Source of the DNA: Natrialba hulunbeirensis JCM 10989
GTDB taxonomy: Archaea; Halobacteriota; Halobacteria; Halobacteriales; Natrialbaceae
Assembly (NCBI RefSeq): GCF_000337575.1
Contig: NZ_AOIM01000034.1
Location: 124,670 to 188,669, forward strand
Length of the DNA: 64,000 nt
Direction: 5' to 3'
A program made the translations under genes and the position numbers. A model generated the notes under the pieces. The model did no database searches. It saw nothing but the letters and a program-made list of their open reading frames with translations, and was not told where the DNA came from. Below are positions 27,346-36,607 of this stretch, piece after piece. How positions within the stretch are numbered: the first letter of the stretch is position 1; every line of letters begins with the position of its first letter.

Positions 27346-28278
27346 ATGGAGATCGTGGTCTTCGGTGCCGGTAGTCTCGGTAGTCTCGTCGGTGGCGTGC
27401 TCGCTCGAACCGATGAGCACACGGTAACACTCGTCGCCCGCGAGCCACACGCGAGAGCAATCCGTGAATCCGGACTCCGACTCGGTGGCGAGTTCGACGA
27501 GACGGTCACCCCCGACGCGACGACAGATGGCAGCAATCTCGCAGCCGACCTCGCGATCGTGACGGTCAAATCGTTCGATACTCCTGCTGCAGCTGAAACG
27601 CTCGCGACCGGCGCGTTCGACGCTGTCCTCTCGCTGCAAAACGGGATGGGGAACGAGGAGACGCTCGCCGCTGCGATCGACGCGCCGATTCTGGCGGGAA
27701 CGGCGACGTATGGTGCGATTCTCCAGGAACCCGGCGTCGTCGAATGCACCGGACTTGGCGAGATCGTGCTCGGCTGGCTCGACGGCGGGTCAACCGGGAG
27801 CGATTCCAACTCGAGTACCCAGGCGACACACATCGGGGGTGCCTTCGACCGAGCGGGTCTGGAGACTGCCATCGCGGAGGATATGCCACGACGGCTATGG
27901 ACGAAACTCGCGATTAACGCGGGCATCAATCCGGTAACGGCGCTTACGGGAACGACGAACGATGCGGTTTCGTCCGGTCCTGCAGCAGAGGTGGCGAGAG
28001 ACGCAGCCCGTGAGACGGCACGGGTTGCAGAGGCTGCGGGGGTTTCACTTTGCGAGCGGGAGGTGGTCACGGCGATGGACCGTGTAGCGACGGGAACGGC
28101 TGCGAACACGTCGTCGATGGCCCAGGACGTTGCTGCCGGTCGACGGACTGAGATCGATTCGATCAACGGGTATGTGGTGGAGCGGGCGACGGCGCTCGAG
28201 GTCGACGTTCCGACGAATCAGATACTCACGACCCTGATTCGGACGTGGGAACGAGGTTGTGGTGTACGCACAGCGTAG
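27346..28278 (+). CDS. panE: 2-dehydropantoate 2-reductase (ketopantoate reductase)
   Basis: A 310-residue NADPH-dependent reductase. The N-terminal Rossmann motif is VVFGAGSLGSLVGG; VTVKSFDTPAA follows, and SLQNGMGNEE carries the NADPH/ketopantoate-binding Asn. The C-terminal helical domain contains WTKLAINAGINPVTALTG with the family's catalytic Lys. It would make pantoate for coenzyme A. The ATG at 27346 fits the family N-terminus exactly. The last codons (VRTA-stop) lie within a short tandem duplication. Confidence 0.92.
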   Translation: MEIVVFGAGSLGSLVGGVLARTDEHTVTLVAREPHARAIRESGLRLGGEFDETVTPDATTDGSNLAADLAIVTVKSFDTPAAAETLATGAFDAVLSLQNGMGNEETLAAAIDAPILAGTATYGAILQEPGVVECTGLGEIVLGWLDGGSTGSDSNSSTQATHIGGAFDRAGLETAIAEDMPRRLWTKLAINAGINPVTALTGTTNDAVSSGPAAEVARDAARETARVAEAAGVSLCEREVVTAMDRVATGTAANTSSMAQDVAAGRRTEIDSINGYVVERATALEVDVPTNQILTTLIRTWERGCGVRTA

Positions 28279-28326
28279 CGACTGTTGGTGATTGTAGTGT
28301 GCGCACAGCGTAACGACTGTTGGTGG
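28262..28326 (+). repeat. Two-copy tandem duplication at the panE stop codon
   Basis: A 29-base segment at 28262-28290 recurs at 28298-28326 with two mismatches (period 36). Copy 1 includes the panE stop codon; copy 2 repeats the same VRTA-stop coding end out of the gene. Confidence 0.85.
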
Positions 28327-28497
28327 TCGTGGTGGTCGGTGAGATGGGATCGCTCCGACTGCGCGGGTAACCGTAGAACCGTGCTCGTCTCGTTTCTACC
28401 CAGTCGCCAGTGGTCTACGCTCTCTGTCCGTCACGATCAGTAAATCGCTGCCCGTCTCGAATCGAACAGACAAACTCACACCGAGGCGGACGGTGCG

Positions 28498-28860
28498 TTA
28501 GAACGGAGCTTCCGGTCCTTCGTCGGCTTCGCCGCCGTCGTCGTCGACGGTCTCGCCGGGGAAGGAGGGGCTCGTGCCACCGCCCATGTCGCCACCGCCG
28601 TCCATGCCAGTGTGGGCGTTGACCTGCTCGATCTCGGGAATTTCCTTGACCATGCGGCTCTTGATCGCCTGGATCGTCATCGGGGAGATCCCACAGCCAC
28701 TGCAGGCGCCACCGAGTGCAATGGTGACCTCACCGGTCTCACGGTCGAGATCCTGAATCGCCGCGCTGCCGCCGTGCATCTGGATCTGCGGGAAGTTCCG
28801 TCGCAGGAAGTTTGCGACGCGGTCCTCGAGATCGTCTCCGCCCTGGGTTTCGGTACTCAT
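28498..28860 (-). CDS. NifU-like iron-sulfur cluster scaffold protein
   Basis: A 120-residue protein with the NifU C-terminal domain: an early FLRRNFPQIQMHGGSA and the cluster-binding GGACSGCG (CxxC), then MTIQAIKSRMVKEIPEI. This domain carries a labile Fe-S cluster for delivery to apoproteins. The last 40 residues are a Gly/Asp-rich tail usual in haloarchaea. It is monocistronic or loosely linked to the following same-strand gene. Confidence 0.92.
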   Translation of the reverse strand: MSTETQGGDDLEDRVANFLRRNFPQIQMHGGSAAIQDLDRETGEVTIALGGACSGCGISPMTIQAIKSRMVKEIPEIEQVNAHTGMDGGGDMGGGTSPSFPGETVDDDGGEADEGPEAPF

Positions 28861-28960
28861 ATCTCGGCGTTAGGGACGAACCTCCCTAAACCTTCCGTCG
28901 TTTCCCGCTGGTGGTCACTGCTGTTCGGTGTGTTGCTCTTGCTCGGGCCGGTCTGGCGAC

Positions 28961-29305
28961 TTAGGCCAGGTTGAACACGCGCTCGAGTTCGGTCTCGATC
29001 TCTCCGATGTGGATCTCGAGTACCTCCTCGAATCGGTCCTGGTCGACGACCACGCCGGTAAGCCGCTCGTATGGGTTCTCGGGGAGTTCGATGCGGAACT
29101 CGCTGTCCGCGTCGTCATCGTCACCGACGTAGAACGGCTCGCTCTCGTTCAACACCTGCTGGTCGATTGCGTGGACCAGTTCGGAGTCGTACTGGTCGTT
29201 CATCCGGTTGAACGCGTTCTTGTAGGCCTGCTGAAGTTCGGGGAAGTAGTTGGCGTACTTGTCCTCGAACGCCTCGGGATCGAACTCGCTATTCGTGTGT
29301 GCCAT
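28961..29305 (-). CDS. Conserved haloarchaeal protein (DUF5783-like)
   Basis: A 114-residue acidic, mostly helical protein starting MAHTNSEFDPEAFEDKY (ATG at 29305). The phrases QYDSELVHAIDQQVL and ENPYERLTGVV are ones I associate with the haloarchaeal DUF5783 family (recalled, not checked). No cysteine, signal or membrane segment. It lies upstream of the NifU-like gene on the same strand, 100 bases apart. Confidence 0.85.
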   Translation of the reverse strand: MAHTNSEFDPEAFEDKYANYFPELQQAYKNAFNRMNDQYDSELVHAIDQQVLNESEPFYVGDDDDADSEFRIELPENPYERLTGVVVDQDRFEEVLEIHIGEIETELERVFNLA

Positions 29306-29510
29306 ACTGGTGCTACGGACGAGCGCAGACAAAAGTCGGACGATCAGTCTTGCCACTCTGGATTCACTGGTAGACAGTCACGCGAACTTCACTGACAGAT
29401 CGTCACGCGAACCGGTGTTGTCTGCCTCAGCTGGAAGTAGGGGGACCCTACAGAGCAGGGTGCGCTTGCAAGCCGAACCGACACCTCTCCGAGTGGCGCT
29501 ATCGACAACT

Positions 29511-29900
29511 ATGCCCCCCGATCACCATCCCATTCCATGGGAGCAACTCCCTCCGGAATGGGGACCAACTGAGCACGACGACGGCTGTTTCGCCTATCGA
29601 CACCGCCGATCACCAACCGTTCTCGTCGCCGATCGAACCCCTGCCGCAAACTCCCACCCTGGATTCGGTCTCTGTTGTTACTGGGAACTGCGTTGTCGCT
29701 ACTCGCTCGGTGACCGTTCGCTCTCTGAAGCGATCGCTCGCGTCTCCACGCGCAGCGCGGCCGTGGAGGGGCTACTCGAGTGCATGCATCGCGTTCACGA
29801 CTCGGTCGAGCAGCCGACGGATCCGATCGAGGTGGTGAACGTACTCCGCGAGGTGTCCATGTCCGATATCGTCCCGGAGCGACGGTCAGGCTCGAAGTAA
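29511..29900 (+). CDS. Conserved haloarchaeal hypothetical protein (129 aa)
   Basis: ATG at 29511 gives MPPDHHPIPWEQLPPEWG, a start I would expect for the family. The centre (HPGFGLCCYWELRCRYSLGDRS) and the ECMHRVHD stretch look conserved, but no function is known to me. GC-rich codon use supports coding, while the reverse-strand frame over the same DNA is a shadow. Confidence 0.7.
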   Translation: MPPDHHPIPWEQLPPEWGPTEHDDGCFAYRHRRSPTVLVADRTPAANSHPGFGLCCYWELRCRYSLGDRSLSEAIARVSTRSAAVEGLLECMHRVHDSVEQPTDPIEVVNVLREVSMSDIVPERRSGSK

Positions 29901-30795
29901 GAGTCGATCGTTGTGGATAGCCTCTCGCTGACGAAGGCAGATTTTGTATAGCACAATCTGATATATGATGCAGTGTACGATGACTTGACTTTTCGTTCAC
30001 AACTGCTTTCCAGGCCAAAACCCCCCGTTTGACACTGGCGCTACTGTCAACCAGACGCATAGCGCTGGACTCGAGTTGGGAGCGGTGCGTCGCTGTGAAC
30101 CGCTGCCAGCACGGGGGGGTTCGACTGTACTGCACTCGAGCCCCCTGTGTGAATTGGCTATCCAATCTGGCGAGCCAACGCTTTCGTCTACGAAACACGC
30201 CGATTCGAGCGATTGGTTCCACGGTTTTGGCCATTGTCACCGCCTTCGCAGTATCGACTGCAGTGACTGGCCAGTCTTTGTCTGCCTGAATCACAGGTCT
30301 CCCGTCGTTGTGCGTCACCACCAGCCGATCTCTTCGATCAGCTGTGGCGATGTCCAATCGTGCCAAACCAGCCGATCCACTGAATACGGCGTCACCGTCA
30401 CCCGTTCTCCCTACCAGCACCCTCCATTGTGCAGACACGATTCACGTCCGATGGCTGTTCCATACTGCACCGGCTCCAGAAGTCAGTAGCGCCTTCCCCA
30501 TCCAGCACTGCGTGTGCGGACTCAACTTGTGTACTCGGCTACGTGGCTACTCGAGTACCGTTGAACACGGCTGTAGCGTATCCGTACGGGCTGTTGAACG
30601 CTGGATTTCACTGTAGTGTTTGCAATCAACAGTGCAGAGCCGTAGCGAGCCGGTTGCTGTCGTCTCTCGCCCGTCACAGCAGCAGGAAATAAATCATATA
30701 TTGCGATACAAAATCGGGTACTATCGCCCGCCGCGTACCAGCGGAGTGTTTATGCCACTATCGGCGGTACAGGGGATAGCTCCCGCTGGATTCCT
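29901..30795. other. About 900 bases with no recognisable gene
   Basis: Composition is more balanced than in coding DNA here, and all six frames contain either stops or Ser/Arg/Cys-rich translations unlike haloarchaeal protein. The right end holds AT-rich words (aaataaatcatatattg near 30688-30704) and a gtttatg box near 30749, 40-45 bases before the PHP gene. It may be a decayed insertion or a regulatory/non-coding RNA region; I cannot decide. Confidence 0.45.
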
Positions 30796-31554
30796 ATGAC
30801 ACCGCTTCCCTTTGCGATCGACTTTCACGTCCACTCGGACGACTCCTACGACGGCCACGAACCGATCGAACTGATTCTCGAGCACGCAGCGGACATCGGT
30901 CTCGACGGGGTCGTCATTACGGACCACGATGAGATCGGCGAATCACTCCGTGCGGCGGCGTTAGCACCGGAGTACGGACTCATCGGTATCCCAGGCGTCG
31001 AGGTATCGACGCGTCACGGCCACCTCCTCGCGGTTGGTGTTGAAGAGCGACCAGATCCCGGGCAGCCGTTCATGGACACCGTTGAGACGATTCGCGAACT
31101 CGGTGGAATCACGATCGTCCCGCATCCGTTCCAGCGTAGCCGTCACGGCGTCCGAAAACGCCATATCGAGGATGCAGACGCGATCGAGACGTACAACTCG
31201 ATGCTCTTTACGGGGTATCGCAATCGTCGGGCGCGGACGTTCGCCCGCCGCCGCGAGTATCCAGAGATCGGGGCGAGCGACGCACACTACCTCCCCAACG
31301 TCGGCAAGGCGTACACTGAGATTCTCGTTACGCCGAAACCGGCCGGTAGCACGCCTTCGAAGGCAGAGATCAGCGGCGACGACCTCGTCGACGCGATACT
31401 CGAGGGACGAACTCAGATTCGCGGGAAACGAACGCCGGTCCACAAGAGTTCGGTTCAGTACGCGAAGGGTGGGGTCCGTAAGTCGGCCTACATGCTGACC
31501 TCGCGTGCACCGCTCGTGCCGACGATGCCGGCGTCGATGAACCGGTCACGATAG
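30796..31554 (+). CDS. PHP-domain phosphoesterase
   Basis: A 252-residue protein with PHP metal-binding motifs: DFHVHSDDSYDGHE at the N-terminus, ITDHDEIGES, and later VPHPFQRSR and GASDAHYLPNVG. The C-terminal part is short and basic. PHP proteins hydrolyse phosphate esters, including nucleic-acid ends or nucleotides; the substrate here is unknown. It converges on the RecJ-like gene with about 35 bases between them. Confidence 0.88.
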   Translation: MTPLPFAIDFHVHSDDSYDGHEPIELILEHAADIGLDGVVITDHDEIGESLRAAALAPEYGLIGIPGVEVSTRHGHLLAVGVEERPDPGQPFMDTVETIRELGGITIVPHPFQRSRHGVRKRHIEDADAIETYNSMLFTGYRNRRARTFARRREYPEIGASDAHYLPNVGKAYTEILVTPKPAGSTPSKAEISGDDLVDAILEGRTQIRGKRTPVHKSSVQYAKGGVRKSAYMLTSRAPLVPTMPASMNRSR

Positions 31555-31589
31555 TTGTTCGTCGACAATCACGATATTGCCGTCACCGC

Positions 31590-33131
31590 TCACGATAGCT
31601 GCTCGCCGACGAGTTCGTCCGCGTGCTCGATAAAGTCCGCCTCGTTCCCTTTCGGGACGGTCGCACCGGCCGCTACGTCGTGCCCGCCGCCGTCACCGCC
31701 GACGGCGCGTGAAGCCTGTCCCATCACGGCGGAGAGGTCGAGCCCCTTCCGAACCAGACCGTGCGTGCCGCGAGCGGAGACTTTGACCTCCTGATTCTGG
31801 TCGTCCGTCGAGTCCGGGTCCGCGCCCGCTCCCACGTCGTCGTCCGACTTGTCTGCGAACGCGATGATCGGCTTCGAGCGACTGATCCCCTCGTTGCCCA
31901 TCGCCATGCCGGCCACGATGCCGACGATCGTCTCGCGGATTCGATCCTCCGCGTGGAACCACTGGAGGTTGTCCGTATGCGTCACGCCCTCTTCGGTCAC
32001 GAGATCGATCCCGTTCGAGAGGTTGCGCCGGTGGTTTCGCAACAGCGTGCGGGCCTGCTCGAGTGCCTCCCCGCGATCACCGAGACAGACCGCCAGGCCA
32101 ACGTCGGCACGTTCGTAGCGCGCGGTCGCGTTGAGCAGCGTCGAAAACTCGCTGGCGTCGCGCAGTTCGGTACCCACGGGTTCGTCGCTCAGGACGTACG
32201 CGGTGCCGACGAGTCGGTCGATCTTCCCCGCCGGTACCCCGCGGGAGACGGCCCGCTTGACGAGCGCGCTCGCAACGGTCTGTTTCTCTTCGGCGGTTAG
32301 TTCCGCCCAGCGGCGCCACTCGCCAGCGTCGTCGCCGTTGCTGTCACCACCCCCGTCCGCCGGCCGGCGCAACTCGAGTGGCAACTCGTCCAGAAACGAA
32401 AGCACCCCACGTTCGCTGCCGGAGATGCCCGGGATGCGAACGTCGGTGGCGTACTCGAGTAGCTTCGGGAGCGGGCGGGTCTGCTTGCCGTAGAGGGCGA
32501 GGTCGGTGCTGGGTTCGACGACGCCGGCGTCGACGCCCTCGGCGACGATTTGTTCGTTCGCGCCGTGGAGTTCGCCGTCGGAGTCTTGCATGTCGCCGAC
32601 GGCACCGACGATGGCGAGGGCGGCGAGGTCGCGATTGTCGGCGCGGGCTGCGGTTACACTGCCGCCGTCGGGGATGACTGTCTCGTCCGAAACCTCGGCG
32701 AGCGCCCGTGCAAGGACGTAACTCGCGCCAGCACCCGAAAGCTCGGACGCGCCGTTGATGCCGAACAGGAGCGGGTTGAGATGGTAATCCGTCTCCGCGT
32801 CGGCGGGCTGGTGGTGGTCCGCGATGACCGGCGTAAACGCGCCGTCCGCTTCGTGGACGCTGATCTCGTCGAGCTGGCCGCTCCCGAAGTCAGTAAAGAG
32901 GACGGTCTCGTACTCGGTCGCTGCAATAGCCTCGATCGCCGCCGCGTCGAGCTGTTTTTCGAAAACGGTCTCGAACGGAATGCCCGCGCGTTCGAGCGCC
33001 TGGCTCGCGATGGCGGCGCTCGTCAGTCCGTCGGCGTCGATGTGAGAGGCGAGCAATACGCGCTCTGCCTCACAGAGTTTCTGTGCGCACTCGAGTGCGC
33101 GGTCCTCGAGTTCGGGGATTGGGCCAGCCAT
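31590..33131 (-). CDS. RecJ-like DHH-family exonuclease/phosphoesterase
   Basis: About 513 residues, ATG at 33131 (MAGPIPELEDRALE). DHH motifs are visible: ASHIDADGLTSAAI (motif I), LFTDFGSGQ (motif II) and IADHHQPADA (motif III). The C-terminal DHHA1 domain ends with GGDGGGHDVAAG, the Gly/His-rich substrate-binding motif. Archaeal relatives are single-strand exonucleases, some bound to GINS in the replisome (GAN). An acidic insert near the middle (GGDSNGDDAGEW) is haloarchaeal. Confidence 0.9.
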   Translation of the reverse strand: MAGPIPELEDRALECAQKLCEAERVLLASHIDADGLTSAAIASQALERAGIPFETVFEKQLDAAAIEAIAATEYETVLFTDFGSGQLDEISVHEADGAFTPVIADHHQPADAETDYHLNPLLFGINGASELSGAGASYVLARALAEVSDETVIPDGGSVTAARADNRDLAALAIVGAVGDMQDSDGELHGANEQIVAEGVDAGVVEPSTDLALYGKQTRPLPKLLEYATDVRIPGISGSERGVLSFLDELPLELRRPADGGGDSNGDDAGEWRRWAELTAEEKQTVASALVKRAVSRGVPAGKIDRLVGTAYVLSDEPVGTELRDASEFSTLLNATARYERADVGLAVCLGDRGEALEQARTLLRNHRRNLSNGIDLVTEEGVTHTDNLQWFHAEDRIRETIVGIVAGMAMGNEGISRSKPIIAFADKSDDDVGAGADPDSTDDQNQEVKVSARGTHGLVRKGLDLSAVMGQASRAVGGDGGGHDVAAGATVPKGNEADFIEHADELVGEQLS

Positions 33132-33371
33132 CGCGGTATCGTTGGATCGGCTTCCCGAATAAAGGTGCGGATCAGGCACAGGTCGTGAGTGGGGGTGGCT
33201 GGTCGGACGTTCGTACCGGTGCCTGCCTCTCACTCGATGACGTACAGTTCCTATCGAGACGCGTGCGTTCTACGGACTCCGCCGTTAGAGAGGACGTTCG
33301 GAAGGTCCCAGATCTCAGGGTGTGTTATCTGACAGAACGGCACCTATTACCACGACACAAGATCCCAAAAA

Positions 33372-33545
33372 TCAGTTGAGGGTAATATATCCAAGAAGTG
33401 TCGCTGTTGTTATAACGATCCCAGCTAGAATCATCCCGAACGAAAATGTTGGCGGTTCTATACCGCTCAGATGCGAGTCAATCATCAATAAGCCACCGAC
33501 CAGGGATATATGCATTCCAACAACACTGATGTGTGTTTTTCCCAT
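33372..33545 (-). CDS. Small AT-rich membrane protein (57 aa)
   Basis: Read from the reverse strand: ATG at 33545 gives MGKTHISVVGMHISLVGG, a charged loop (IDSHLSGIEPP), then a second hydrophobic segment ending LLGYITLN. Two membrane segments are therefore likely. Third positions are A/T-rich, unlike neighbouring genes, so it may be acquired. Length is too short for certainty but the two-helix pattern is coherent. Function unknown. Confidence 0.55.
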   Translation of the reverse strand: MGKTHISVVGMHISLVGGLLMIDSHLSGIEPPTFSFGMILAGIVITTATLLGYITLN

Positions 33546-33721
33546 AGGGGAGTGTTACTAAATACGATCTAAAATTTTGCCATTAGTCGTTGATGATACG
33601 GCTTCGTAATTCAAACTGAGGTGTGATACTCGCAGCGGGTACAGGGGAAACAATTGCTGCAGCGACCATCGAACTGTCACTAACGGGTCGCTGATCACAG
33701 ATACTGTGTGGCTCGCAACCG

Positions 33722-34450
33722 TTAGGAGAGTACGTCGACCGTCTCTCGGGCCAGTGCGTCGAACGTCGCCTCGCTCGCGACGAGGTCGACGTCGATGCCG
33801 AACTCGGCGGCGGTCTCCCGGGTCGGCTCGCCGATGACGCCGACGGTCGCGTCTTCGAGTCCCGCCAGCGCGTCCGCTCGAACGTCGCGCTCGGCGGCCG
33901 CCTCGAAGAAGTGTTCGACGGTCAGCGACGAGGTGAAGCAGGCCGCGTCGAGGTCGCCTGCGGCGGCGCGCTCGGCTGACTCGCCGCTCCCCTCGGGTCT
34001 GACGAGTCGGTAGAGCACCGTCTCGTGGACGTACGCGCCAGCGGCTTCGAAGCCGTCGAGTAAGACGGGGCTGCCGTGGTCGCTGCGGGCGACCTCGACC
34101 CGCACGCCATCGAGATCCGACTCGAGTTCGGCGACGAGACCGCTTGAGGTGTACTCGTCGGGCACGATGTCGACTTCGTAGCCCGCAGCGCGGATCGCGT
34201 CGGCGGTCTTGGGGCCGATCGCACAGACGGTGGCCTCGCCGGGCTTCCAGTCCGTCTCCGCGACGAGTTCGACGCCCGTCTTGCTCGTGAGGACGACGTA
34301 ATCCGCATCCGTTCGGGGGACGGCATCGGTCGGTTCGACGGCGAGCATCGGGTCCGGAACCGCCGTCGCACCAAGCGAGTCGAGCAGTTCGACCGCATCC
34401 GCGAGGCGTTCGTCGTCGGGGCGGAAGACGGCGACGGAGAGGTCGCGCAT
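33722..34450 (-). CDS. hemD: Uroporphyrinogen-III synthase
   Basis: A 242-residue protein of the HemD fold: AVFRPDDERLADAVELLDSLG at its start is the usual opening, with VLTSKTGVELV and ACFTSSLTVEHFFEA characteristic of the two lobes. The enzyme cyclises hydroxymethylbilane with D-ring inversion. It lies three bases after the cobA stop in the same direction, consistent with an operon hemC-cobA-hemD. Sequence conservation in this family is low, so context carries part of the call. Confidence 0.92.
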   Translation of the reverse strand: MRDLSVAVFRPDDERLADAVELLDSLGATAVPDPMLAVEPTDAVPRTDADYVVLTSKTGVELVAETDWKPGEATVCAIGPKTADAIRAAGYEVDIVPDEYTSSGLVAELESDLDGVRVEVARSDHGSPVLLDGFEAAGAYVHETVLYRLVRPEGSGESAERAAAGDLDAACFTSSLTVEHFFEAAAERDVRADALAGLEDATVGVIGEPTRETAAEFGIDVDLVASEATFDALARETVDVLS

Positions 34451-34453
34451 GGG

Positions 34454-35260
34454 TTAGCGTTCCTCCTCGCTCTCTTTGGTCGCTTCGGTTGCCTCGTTCG
34501 CTTCGTTCGCCAGAAACTCGAGTACCCCCTCGCGCGTCCCGGCAACGTCACCGATGACGGTGACCGCGGGCGGCGAAATCTCGTGCTCGTCGCGCACGTC
34601 GACGATGGACTCGAGTGTCCCCGTCGCGACCTGCTGGCCGGGCCAGGTGCCGCGTTCGATGAGCGCGACCGGCGTCTCGGGGGTCATTCCGGCCTCGCGC
34701 AGGGCCTGCGTGTAGTCCGGGAGTCGACCGACGCCCATCAGGACGACGATGGTGCCACCGGTGGCGGCGAGGGCGTCCCAGTCGACGGCGGATTCGTCCT
34801 TCGTCGGGTCCTCGTGGCCGGTGACGAACGAGACCGAGGAGGCGTGGTCGCGGTGGGTGACCGGAATCCCGGCCACCGCGGGGGCGGCGATGGCGGAGGT
34901 GACGGCGGGGACGACCTCGAACAGGACCCCATGATCCGCCAGGTACTCCGCCTCCTCGCCGCCGCGGCCGAAGACGAACGAGTCGCCGCCCTTCAGCCGG
35001 ACGACGCTCTTGCCCTCGCGGGCGAGTTCGACCAGCCGCTCGTTGATCTCCGACTGGGGCGTGCGCTCGCCGCCGGCGCGTTTGCCGACGTCCTCGCGTC
35101 GGTCGTCCGGTAGCTGATCGATGATCTCTGGCCCCGGGAGTTTGTCGTGGAGCACGACGTCGGCGGACTCGAGTAGCCGCGTCGCTTTGACGGTGAGCAG
35201 GTCGGGGTCGCCGGGGCCGCTGCCGACGAGATAGACGGTACCAGGCTCGGGAGCGCTCAT
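34454..35260 (-). CDS. cobA: Uroporphyrinogen-III C-methyltransferase
   Basis: A 268-residue SAM-dependent enzyme that converts uroporphyrinogen III to precorrin-2 for sirohaem, cobalamin and the alternative archaeal haem route. Signatures seen: YLVGSGPGDPDLLTVKA, LKGGDSFVFGRGGEE, and PAVTSAIAAPAVAGIPVTHR. The ATG directly abuts the hemC stop (no spacer). A Glu-rich tail of about 15 residues precedes the stop. Confidence 0.96.
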   Translation of the reverse strand: MSAPEPGTVYLVGSGPGDPDLLTVKATRLLESADVVLHDKLPGPEIIDQLPDDRREDVGKRAGGERTPQSEINERLVELAREGKSVVRLKGGDSFVFGRGGEEAEYLADHGVLFEVVPAVTSAIAAPAVAGIPVTHRDHASSVSFVTGHEDPTKDESAVDWDALAATGGTIVVLMGVGRLPDYTQALREAGMTPETPVALIERGTWPGQQVATGTLESIVDVRDEHEISPPAVTVIGDVAGTREGVLEFLANEANEATEATKESEEER

Positions 35261-36397
35261 CTATTTGCCCTCCGGCTGGTCCTCCTGGCTTGGCTCGGAC
35301 TCGCTCTCGGTTTCCTTGCGCGCGTTTTCGATTAGTTCTGCAGCGCCGCGGTCGGCGAGGTCCTGTGCGAACTCGCGGGCGGCCGTCGCGTGGTCCTCGA
35401 CCGGAAGGTCCCGCGTCGCCGCGACGGATTCCTCGCCGTCGCGGTCGAAGACGCTGACCGCCGCGTGGACGTACTCGCCCTGGATGATGGCGTAGATGCC
35501 GATCGGGGCGATGCAGCCGCCGCCGAGTTCGGCCAGTACGGTGCGCTCGACGGTGGTCTCGACACGGCTGCGTGGGTGGTCGATCGCGGACTGGATCTCC
35601 GTGGCGGTCTCGTCGTCCGTTGCGGTGACGGCGAGTGCGCCCTGTCCCGGTGCGGGGACGAACGTTCCGGTGGGGAGCTCCTGTGCGTCGACGTAGTGGT
35701 CGAGACCGCTGCGCTCCAGCCCTGCCTGTGCGAGGACGATAGCGTCGTACTCCGTTTCGATCTCGCGGCCGAGGGCCTGCTTTTCGAGTTCCGAGAGCCC
35801 GTCGAACCACTCGTCGACGGTCTGGTCGAACTCGGGCTCGAAGTCCTCATTACCGGTTTCTCCCTTCCGCTCTTTGTCGGCCTCGCTGCGCTCCTCGTGT
35901 TCGGCCTGCAGCGACGGCGCGAGGAGCTTCTCGAGTCGGGTGTCGACGTTCCCGCGCAGTGGCTCGACGGTGAGGTCGGATCGCTCGGACAGAAGCTGTG
36001 CACGCCGACGGAGACTCGAGGTGCCGACGGTCGCGCCCTGCGGAAGCTCCTCGAGTGTCGCCCCGTCGGGCGTGACCAGGTAGTCACCGGGGCGGCCACG
36101 TTCCGGTACGGCCGCGGTGACGAGGTCGTCGGGCTGTTCAGTCGGCATGTCCTTCATCGAGTGAATTGCGCCGTCGAGGTCGCCCTCGAGTACCCGTTCG
36201 TCGAGTTCGCGGACGAAGGCACCCGTCTTGCCGAGCCGATGGATGAGTTCGTCTCGGATCTGGTCGCCTGTGGTCTCGACGGTGACGAGTTCGACCTCGT
36301 ACCGGTGGTTCTCCAGGGCCTCCTTGACGAGTGTGGCCTGCCGCCGGGCGAGAGTGGATCCCCGTGTCGCCAGTCGCAACGTCCCACGCGTTTTCAT
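35261..36397 (-). CDS. hemC: Hydroxymethylbilane synthase (porphobilinogen deaminase)
   Basis: About 378 residues from the ATG at 36397 (MKTRGTLRLATRGS). The enzyme joins four porphobilinogens. The dipyrromethane-cofactor Cys is in ELGGGCIAP. SMKDMPTEQP and TSSLRRRAQL are present. It is longer than the usual 310 residues because of an acidic insert around residues 175-215 (rich in Glu, Asp and Lys) before the EYDAIVLAQAGLER motif. It starts the hemC-cobA-hemD cluster. Confidence 0.97.
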   Translation of the reverse strand: MKTRGTLRLATRGSTLARRQATLVKEALENHRYEVELVTVETTGDQIRDELIHRLGKTGAFVRELDERVLEGDLDGAIHSMKDMPTEQPDDLVTAAVPERGRPGDYLVTPDGATLEELPQGATVGTSSLRRRAQLLSERSDLTVEPLRGNVDTRLEKLLAPSLQAEHEERSEADKERKGETGNEDFEPEFDQTVDEWFDGLSELEKQALGREIETEYDAIVLAQAGLERSGLDHYVDAQELPTGTFVPAPGQGALAVTATDDETATEIQSAIDHPRSRVETTVERTVLAELGGGCIAPIGIYAIIQGEYVHAAVSVFDRDGEESVAATRDLPVEDHATAAREFAQDLADRGAAELIENARKETESESEPSQEDQPEGK

Positions 36398-36607
36398 AGA
36401 AGGTAGTCCTCGCCTGAGGTATGAAAAGCGCACGCTTGTCGCCCGACTCGCTTGGTACTCGAGTACGACCCGATCACAGGGCTCGATCAGTCAGTACTGC
36501 AGTTCATTGAATGGCTAACAATGAACATGGGTGTTACACTCTATCAATATTTGTGGCCAACATATTCGGGGAGTGGTTTATGCGACTTACGTGGCAACCT
36601 GAACGCG

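Noticed and set aside
28262..28326. CRISPR-like repeat pair
   Set aside because: Only two copies with a 7-base gap, not spacer-sized, and one copy is coding; a simple tandem duplication explains it.
28410..28622. Short forward Arg-rich ORF near the NifU gene
   Set aside because: Arg-rich shadow overlapping the end of the NifU-like gene.
29509..30438. 309-residue reverse ORF
   Set aside because: It is antisense to the better-supported 29511-29900 gene, and its Arg/Ser-rich translation is unlike haloarchaeal proteins.
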